A stretch of DNA of 64,000 nucleotides, from the NCBI RefSeq assembly GCF_013407855.1, contig NZ_JACBZH010000001.1, positions 4,898,001 to 4,962,000 of the forward strand, read 5' to 3'. This DNA is from Actinopolymorpha rutila. GTDB lineage: Bacteria > Actinomycetota > Actinomycetes > Propionibacteriales > Actinopolymorphaceae. A program made the translations under genes and the position numbers. Positions 59,231-64,000 of this stretch are shown here, in pieces. The notes beneath the pieces are model-generated. The model saw nothing but the letters and a program-made list of their open reading frames with translations, made no database searches and was not told the DNA's origin. How positions within the stretch are numbered: position 1 is the stretch's first letter; each line of letters opens with the position of its first letter.

Positions 59231-59584
59231 TCAGCCCCTCTCGAGTACGACGACCGCCGAGGCGATCCCGGCGTCGTGCGACATGGACAGGTGCATGGAG
59301 GTGACGCCGAGCTTCTCGGCCTGCCGGGCCACCGTGCCGTGCACCTCCAGCCAGGGCCGGCCGTCGGCGTCGGTGACCACCTCGGCGTCGTGCCAGCGCA
59401 TGCCGACCGGTGCGCCGAGCGCCTTGGCCAGCGCCTCCTTCGCCGCGAACCGGGCGGCCAGGCCCGCGATCGGACGGGTGCGCTCGTCGTCGGTGAACAG
59501 CCGGGTGCGTAGTCCGGGCGTACGGTCCAGCGTCTCCTCGAATCGCTCGATGTCGACCACATCGATTCCCAGCCCGACGATCAT
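59231..59584 (-). CDS. acpS: Holo-[acyl-carrier-protein] synthase
   Basis: Transfers phosphopantetheine from CoA to acyl carrier protein. The 117 residues include GIDVVDIERFEETL at the start (Mg-binding Asp) and the signature RFAAKEALAKALG; the ending SMHLSMSHDAGIASAVVVLE is typical. ATG 59584 was chosen over the longer frame because AAGGA lies seven bases upstream and the family begins M-I-x-G-I-G-x-D. Confidence 0.96.
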   Translation of the reverse strand: MIVGLGIDVVDIERFEETLDRTPGLRTRLFTDDERTRPIAGLAARFAAKEALAKALGAPVGMRWHDAEVVTDADGRPWLEVHGTVARQAEKLGVTSMHLSMSHDAGIASAVVVLERG

Positions 59585-59694
59585 CCCTCCATCCTTGCGC
59601 ATCGCTCCCGCCGGATGCGTAAGGCGGGCGGAGCCGAGGGCGGAGCCGCCCGGCGGGCCGCGTCCCGCGCGAGCCACGACGGCACGAGTGCACG

Positions 59695-61770
59695 TCACGC
59701 TGGCCGGTCCCTACGGACCGGCGAACCTTCGGGACCGAACACCTCGCGGTCCGCCTCGTCGCCGAGCGACGTGGACGCCAGCCGCTGCAGCAACGCGGAC
59801 AGCTCGGGGTGCTCCTCGGGTCGCCAGCCGTCCAGCCGCCGCCCGAGCGCGGCCCGGCGGGTGGCCACCAGCTGGTCGACCGCCGCCAGGCCGGACGGGG
59901 TGACCCCGAGGCGGTCGCCGTCGTGGGCCACGTACCCCGCCGCCAGCAACGTGTCGACGTGCGGCCGGGCACGTTCGGGCGGCACCCTGGCCACCGCGGC
60001 CAGGTCGGCGGCCCGCGCCGGACCGGCCCGCGCGATCCGGCACAGCGCCCACAGCGAGCCGGCCGGAAGTGCCACGCCGGCCGCCTGCCCGAGCTGCTGG
60101 TAGAGGCCGCGGGCCCGGTCGTCGCGGCGCACCAGCAGGCTGAGCGCGCGTTCGATCTCCTCCTGCGAGGTGCACACGGCCATCCGGCCGGGCATGCCCT
60201 CGCCGTAGTCGGCGGTGGGTGTGGTGGTGGCGGTTGCCCGCAACGGAAGCTCCCGCAGGAACCACGCGAGTACGAACGCCGCGAGCGCCACCGGTGTCGC
60301 CCACACGAACACCGAGTGGATCGACACCGCGTACGCGTGCAGCAGCTCCTCCCGCACCTGCGGCGGGAGCGCGGCCATCCGGGCCGGCTCGCGGGTGATC
60401 GTGGTCGGGTCGAACCCGCCGGGCAGCGGCCGCCCGTGCAGCGCGGCCGCCACGTTGCCGAGCAGCTGGTTGGAGAAGATCGCACCGAACACCGCCGTAC
60501 CGAACGCGCCGCCGATCGACCGGAAGAACGTCACCCCCGACGTGGCCGCGCCGAGGTCCTGGTAGTCGACGGCGTTCTGCACCGCGGTGAGGAGCACCTG
60601 CATCACCAGCCCCAGCCCAGCACCGAGCACGAGCAGCGAGCCGGCGATCGCCTGGGTGGTGGAGTACTCGTCCAGTCGTGAGCACAGGAACAACCCCACC
60701 GCGATGGTCGGCGTACCCACCAGCGGGAAGACGCGGTAGTAGCCGGTACGGCTGACCACCAGCCCGCTGGCCACCGAGGTGGCCAGTATCCCCAGCACCA
60801 TCGGCAGCAGGTAGATCCCCGACAGCGTCGGACTGACCTGGTGCACCACCTGCAGGAACAACGGCAGGAACGCCAGCGCGCCGAACATCACGAACCCCAC
60901 CACGAAGCCGATCGCGGCACCGATCCGGAAAACCGGCAGGGCGAGCAGCCGAGGGCTCAGGACCGGCTCGGCCGCCCGGCGTTCGACCGCGAGCCACGCG
61001 CCGGCGAAGGCGACCGCGGCCACGAACAGCCCGACGATCATCGCCGAGGTCCAGGCGTACTGCGTACCGCCCCACGACGTGGCCAGCACCAGGCAGGTCG
61101 CGGCTCCGGCCAGGGTCAGCGCGCCGAGGTAGTCGATGCGGTGCCGCCTCCCCGCACCGCCGTTGGCGGGCCGCCGGGCCGGGAGCACCACCGCGACCAC
61201 GGCCAGCGCGAGCGCGCCCAGAGGCAGGTTGACGTAGAACACCCAGCGCCAGCCGAGGTTGGTCACGAAGAAGCCGCCGAGCAGCGGGCCCGCGACGCTC
61301 GCGATCCCGAACACCCCGCCGAAGATGCCCTGGTAGCGGCCGCGTTCGCGGGGGCTCACCACGTCGCCGACCAGGGCCATCGTCAACACGATCAGCCCGC
61401 CGCCGCCGACCCCCTGCAACGCGCGGAAGCCGATCAGCTCGCCCATCGAATGGGCCTGTCCACACAAGGCCGAACCGGCCAGGAAGACGAGGATCGCGGC
61501 CTGGAAGAGGCGTTTGCGGCCGTACTGGTCGCCGAGCTTGCCCCACAGCGGCGTGGAGACCGTCGAGGCCAGCAGGTACGCGCTGACCACCCAGGACAGG
61601 TGGGTGAGCCCGCCCAGGTCGCTCACGATCGTGGGCAGCGCGGTGGCGACGATGGTCTGGTCGAGGGCGGCCAGCAGCATGGCCAGCATCAGGGCGGTGA
61701 AGATCGCGGCCAGCCGGCGGGGAGGCGCAGCCGTCGGCGCCTCGACGGTCTGGCTGGCTGGTCCGCTCAT
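59695..61770 (-). CDS. DHA2-family MFS drug exporter fused to a C-terminal MarR-like winged helix
   Basis: 691 residues. The first about 510 form a 14-helix EmrB/QacA-type exporter: LDQTIVATALPTIVSDLGG (motif D1), GKLGDQYGRKRLF (motif A) and GVGGGGLIVLTMALVGDVVSPRERGRYQG (motif C region). Residues about 535-691 read as a helical winged-helix domain (LWALCRIARAGPARAADLAAVARVPPERARPHVDTLLAAGYVAHDGDRLGVTPSGLAAVD). This cytoplasmic MarR-like domain may sense the substrate or bind DNA. ATG 61770 fits the first helix. A 110-base gap separates it from acpS. Confidence 0.91.
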   Translation of the reverse strand: MSGPASQTVEAPTAAPPRRLAAIFTALMLAMLLAALDQTIVATALPTIVSDLGGLTHLSWVVSAYLLASTVSTPLWGKLGDQYGRKRLFQAAILVFLAGSALCGQAHSMGELIGFRALQGVGGGGLIVLTMALVGDVVSPRERGRYQGIFGGVFGIASVAGPLLGGFFVTNLGWRWVFYVNLPLGALALAVVAVVLPARRPANGGAGRRHRIDYLGALTLAGAATCLVLATSWGGTQYAWTSAMIVGLFVAAVAFAGAWLAVERRAAEPVLSPRLLALPVFRIGAAIGFVVGFVMFGALAFLPLFLQVVHQVSPTLSGIYLLPMVLGILATSVASGLVVSRTGYYRVFPLVGTPTIAVGLFLCSRLDEYSTTQAIAGSLLVLGAGLGLVMQVLLTAVQNAVDYQDLGAATSGVTFFRSIGGAFGTAVFGAIFSNQLLGNVAAALHGRPLPGGFDPTTITREPARMAALPPQVREELLHAYAVSIHSVFVWATPVALAAFVLAWFLRELPLRATATTTPTADYGEGMPGRMAVCTSQEEIERALSLLVRRDDRARGLYQQLGQAAGVALPAGSLWALCRIARAGPARAADLAAVARVPPERARPHVDTLLAAGYVAHDGDRLGVTPSGLAAVDQLVATRRAALGRRLDGWRPEEHPELSALLQRLASTSLGDEADREVFGPEGSPVRRDRPA

Positions 61771-61970
61771 CGGCAGGGTTCCGGGTCGGGCCGCCGCGGG
61801 CCGGCGGCCGGTCGTCTCTCCCGCGAACCGTAGCGCGGCGCCGCCCTCCGCGAAGGACCCCGACAGCCCGGTTCGTGACGTTACGTGCACACCCGGCGCG
61901 CCGGTGCGGCGCGGGGTCGGTGAGGCTGTCCTCGCTACCGTCTGTCGGTCGTACTGGCTAGCGTTCCCCC

Positions 61971-62711
61971 ATGAGCGACGCGCGGACCGAAACCGGCACC
62001 GAGGAGATCCACGCGAACGACGCAGACCAGGGCATCGGCAGCGTCTCGAACAGGCTGAACTGGCTGCGTGCGGGCGTCCTCGGAGCCAACGACGGGATCG
62101 TCTCCGTCGCCGGCATCGTCGTGGGCGTCGCCGCCGCCACCGCCGAGGTGTCGGCGATCCTGGTGGCCGGCATCGCCGGTCTGCTGGCCGGGGCCTTCTC
62201 CATGGCGGCGGGCGAGTACGTCTCGGTGAGCACTCAGCGTGACACCGAGAAGGCGCTGCTGGACAAGGAGCGCTGGGAGCTCGCCAACATGCCCGACCAG
62301 GAGCTGGACGAGCTGGCGAGGATGTGGGAGGCCAAGGGCATCTCACCGGACCTGGCCCGCAAGATCGCCGAGGAGCTCACCGAGCGGGACGCGCTCCGGG
62401 CGCACGCCGAGATCGAGTTCGGGATCGACCCCCACGACCTCACCAGCCCCTGGCACGCCGCCCTCGCGTCGTTCGTCGCGTTCACCGTCGGCGCCCTGCT
62501 GCCGATGGCGGCGATCATCCTTCCCCCGACCAGCCTGCGGGTGCCGGTCACGTTCGGCGCCGTCGTGATCGCCCTGGTGATCACCGGCACCGTGAGCGCC
62601 CGCCTCGGCGGCGCCGATGCCCGCCGCGCCGCCATCCGCACCGTCGTCGGAGGTGCGCTGGCGATGGTGGTGACCTACGTCGTCGGTCACCTGGTGGGCG
62701 TCGGCGTCTGA
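61971..62711 (+). CDS. VIT1/CCC1-family transporter (iron or manganese)
   Basis: 246 residues. RLNWLRAGVLGANDGIVSVAGIVVGVAAAT is the hallmark first helix of the VIT1/CCC1 family, followed by SMAAGEYVSVSTQRD and the metal-binding cytoplasmic helices (about 88-150, Glu-rich: KERWELANMPDQELDELARMWEAKG). Five helices in total. Members move Fe2+ or Mn2+ out of the cytosol. It is convergent with glmS and ends in a terminator. Confidence 0.94.
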   Translation: MSDARTETGTEEIHANDADQGIGSVSNRLNWLRAGVLGANDGIVSVAGIVVGVAAATAEVSAILVAGIAGLLAGAFSMAAGEYVSVSTQRDTEKALLDKERWELANMPDQELDELARMWEAKGISPDLARKIAEELTERDALRAHAEIEFGIDPHDLTSPWHAALASFVAFTVGALLPMAAIILPPTSLRVPVTFGAVVIALVITGTVSARLGGADARRAAIRTVVGGALAMVVTYVVGHLVGVGV

Positions 62712-62721
62712 CGCCGCACGG

Positions 62722-62760
62722 GCGGCCGGCCTACCGCGGGGTCCGCGGGCTGCCGGCCGC
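62722..62760. terminator. Terminator between VIT1-type gene and glmS
   Basis: Nine-base arms GCGGCCGGC and GCCGGCCGC enclose an inner CCGCGG/CCGCGG pair; the structure sits between convergent genes 11 bases after the first stop. Confidence 0.75.
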
Positions 62761-62766
62761 GGAGGA

Positions 62767-64000
62767 TTACTCCACCGTCACCGACTTCGCGAGGTTGCGC
62801 GGCTGGTCGACGTCGTTGCCCCGCGCCATCGCGAGCTCGCAGGCGAAGATCTGCAGCGGGACCGTCGCGACCAGCGGCTGCAGCAGGGTGGGCACCCGCG
62901 GCAGCCTGATCAGCGTGTCCGCCCACGGGACGACGGACTCGTCGCCCTCCTCGGCGAGCACGATCGTGCGCGCGCCGCGGGCCCGGATCTCCTGCACGTT
63001 GCTGACGATCTTGTCGTGCAGGACGTCGCGGCCGCGCGGAGGTACGACCACCACGACCGGCAGCCCCTCCTCGATCAGCGCGATCGGCCCGTGCTTCAGC
63101 TCGCCCGCCGCGAACGCCTCCGCGTGCATGTAGGCGAGCTCCTTCAGCTTGAGCGCACCCTCCAGCGCCACCGGGTAGCCGACGTGGCGCCCGATGAACA
63201 GCACCGACTTCGCCGTGGCGAGCTCACGGGCCAGCGCCCGGATGTCGGACATCGTCCCGAGCACGGCACGCACGGCCGCGGGCATCCGGTCGAGCTGGTC
63301 GACCTCGGCGGCCACCTCGTCCCCGAACTTCGACTCGCGGACCTGCGCGAGGTACAGGCCGATGAGGTAGCAGGCCACCACCTGGGTGAGGAACGTCTTG
63401 GTCGCCGCCACCCCGACCTCGGGGCCGGCGTGGGTGTAGAGCACCGCGTCGGACTCGCGCGGGATCGTGGAGCCGTTCGTGTTGCAGATCGCGAGCACCC
63501 GGGCCCGCTGCTCGCGGGCGTGCCGCAGCGCCATCAGGGTGTCCATCGTCTCCCCGGACTGCGAGATCGCGATCACCAGCGTCGCCCGGTCGAGGATCGG
63601 GTCGCGATAGCGGAACTCGCTGGACAGCTCCACCTCGCACGGGATGCGGGTCCAGTGCTCGATGGCGTACTTCGCGGTGAGGCCGGCGTAGAACGCCGAA
63701 CCGCAGGCGATGATGACGATCTTGTCGATCTCACGCAGCTCGTCGTGGGACAGCCGCATCTCGTCCAGCCGGAGCCGGCCCTCCGGCGTGAGCCGGCCGA
63801 GCAGGGTGTCGGCGACCGCCTTGGGCTGCTCGGCGATCTCCTTCAGCATGAAGTAGTCGTGGCCGCCCTTCTCGGCGGCGGAGATGTCCCAGTCGACGTG
63901 GTAGTCGCGGGTCGGGGCCGGCTGGCCGGCGAAGTCGGTGACGGTCACCGAGTCGGCGGAGATCGTCACCACCTGGTCCTGGCCCAGCTCGACCGCGTTG
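62767..64000 (-). CDS. glmS: Glutamine-fructose-6-phosphate aminotransferase, C-terminal part; 5' end beyond window
   Basis: Makes glucosamine-6-phosphate, the first step to UDP-GlcNAc and peptidoglycan. The visible 410 residues include the linker HDYFMLKEIAEQPKAVADTL and both SIS domains: IIACGSAFYAGLTAKYAIEHWTRIP, SQSGETMDTLMALRHA, GPEVGVAATKTFLTQV, then KLKELAYMHAEAFAAGELKHGPIALIEEG and the ending QPRNLAKSVTVE. The glutaminase domain is outside the right edge. The frame stays open to position 64000. Confidence 0.97.
   Translation of the reverse strand, partial: NAVELGQDQVVTISADSVTVTDFAGQPAPTRDYHVDWDISAAEKGGHDYFMLKEIAEQPKAVADTLLGRLTPEGRLRLDEMRLSHDELREIDKIVIIACGSAFYAGLTAKYAIEHWTRIPCEVELSSEFRYRDPILDRATLVIAISQSGETMDTLMALRHAREQRARVLAICNTNGSTIPRESDAVLYTHAGPEVGVAATKTFLTQVVACYLIGLYLAQVRESKFGDEVAAEVDQLDRMPAAVRAVLGTMSDIRALARELATAKSVLFIGRHVGYPVALEGALKLKELAYMHAEAFAAGELKHGPIALIEEGLPVVVVVPPRGRDVLHDKIVSNVQEIRARGARTIVLAEEGDESVVPWADTLIRLPRVPTLLQPLVATVPLQIFACELAMARGNDVDQPRNLAKSVTVE

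Noticed and set aside
57411..60485. Open frame of 1024 codons on the minus strand across nnrD and acpS
   Set aside because: It is a second frame on the same strand as confirmed genes and shows only Arg/Gly/Ala-rich sequence.

Overview
The window comes from a very GC-rich actinobacterium. The evidence is GTG and TTG starts, twin-arginine and lipobox export signals, a histidine-tailed GroEL beside groES, and a core gene order that follows the Mycobacterium tuberculosis chromosome: guaA, a ChoD-like oxidase, guaB3, guaB2, groEL, groES, tsaD, rimI, tsaB, tsaE, alr, nnrD, acpS, glmS, all on the minus strand. The family cannot be proven from this window. The GNAT-TsaE fusion and overall style suggest Propionibacteriales (Nocardioides, Kribbella or Actinopolymorpha type), which is an inference. 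No tRNA, rRNA, CRISPR array, insertion sequence or phage gene was recognised.

Layout. 1-6.2 kb: a secreted multidomain subtilisin (open at the left edge), an orphan winged-helix regulator with a histidine-rich linker, a PIG-L deacetylase broken by one extra C, and a small membrane protein. 6.3-10.8 kb: a PspC-type envelope-stress module (response regulator, PspC-fused kinase, PspC/LiaF-like protein, two small membrane proteins), closed by a strong terminator. 10.9-15.1 kb: a glutathionyl-hydroquinone-reductase-like protein, a repeat-packed intergenic region, a zinc alcohol dehydrogenase and GMP synthase. 15.3-19.0 kb: an ABC ATPase, an FtsX-type permease gene with an in-frame amber codon, and a lipoprotein. 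19.1-27.0 kb: a GMC oxidase overlapping an aldehyde dehydrogenase gene, then a MarR regulator divergent from a large RND exporter.

27.2-35.9 kb: guaB3, guaB2, an MFS exporter, a SigE-family sigma factor with a membrane partner, and groEL/groES behind a promoter flanked by two CIRCE operators. 35.9-43.6 kb: a THUMP-like methyltransferase, RidA, a NagZ-type lipoprotein, a short-chain-dehydrogenase remnant, a rhodanese, an MgtE-N/PRC-barrel protein overlapping an NRMT-like Nramp transporter, and a formylglycine-generating enzyme. 43.7-52.1 kb: the tRNA t6A genes tsaD, tsaB and tsaE with rimI, split by an orphan Tat lipoprotein, followed by an alpha/beta hydrolase and alanine racemase. 52.3-64 kb: a P1-family peptidase, a four-gene ABC importer, nnrD, acpS, an MFS exporter fused to a MarR-like domain, a VIT1-type transporter and the 3' part of glmS.

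Links between genes. GuaA, GuaB2 and GuaB3 cover guanine nucleotide synthesis. TsaD, TsaB and TsaE build t6A37 on tRNA. Alr and GlmS feed peptidoglycan precursors and NagZ belongs to its turnover. The PspC and sigma-factor modules probably sense envelope stress. The most unusual points are the NRMT/MgtE-N pair, a dispersed 16-bp palindrome interleaved with 50-bp hairpin repeats, two disrupted genes, and coding tandem repeats in the RND exporter, the sigma-factor partner and the formylglycine-generating enzyme.
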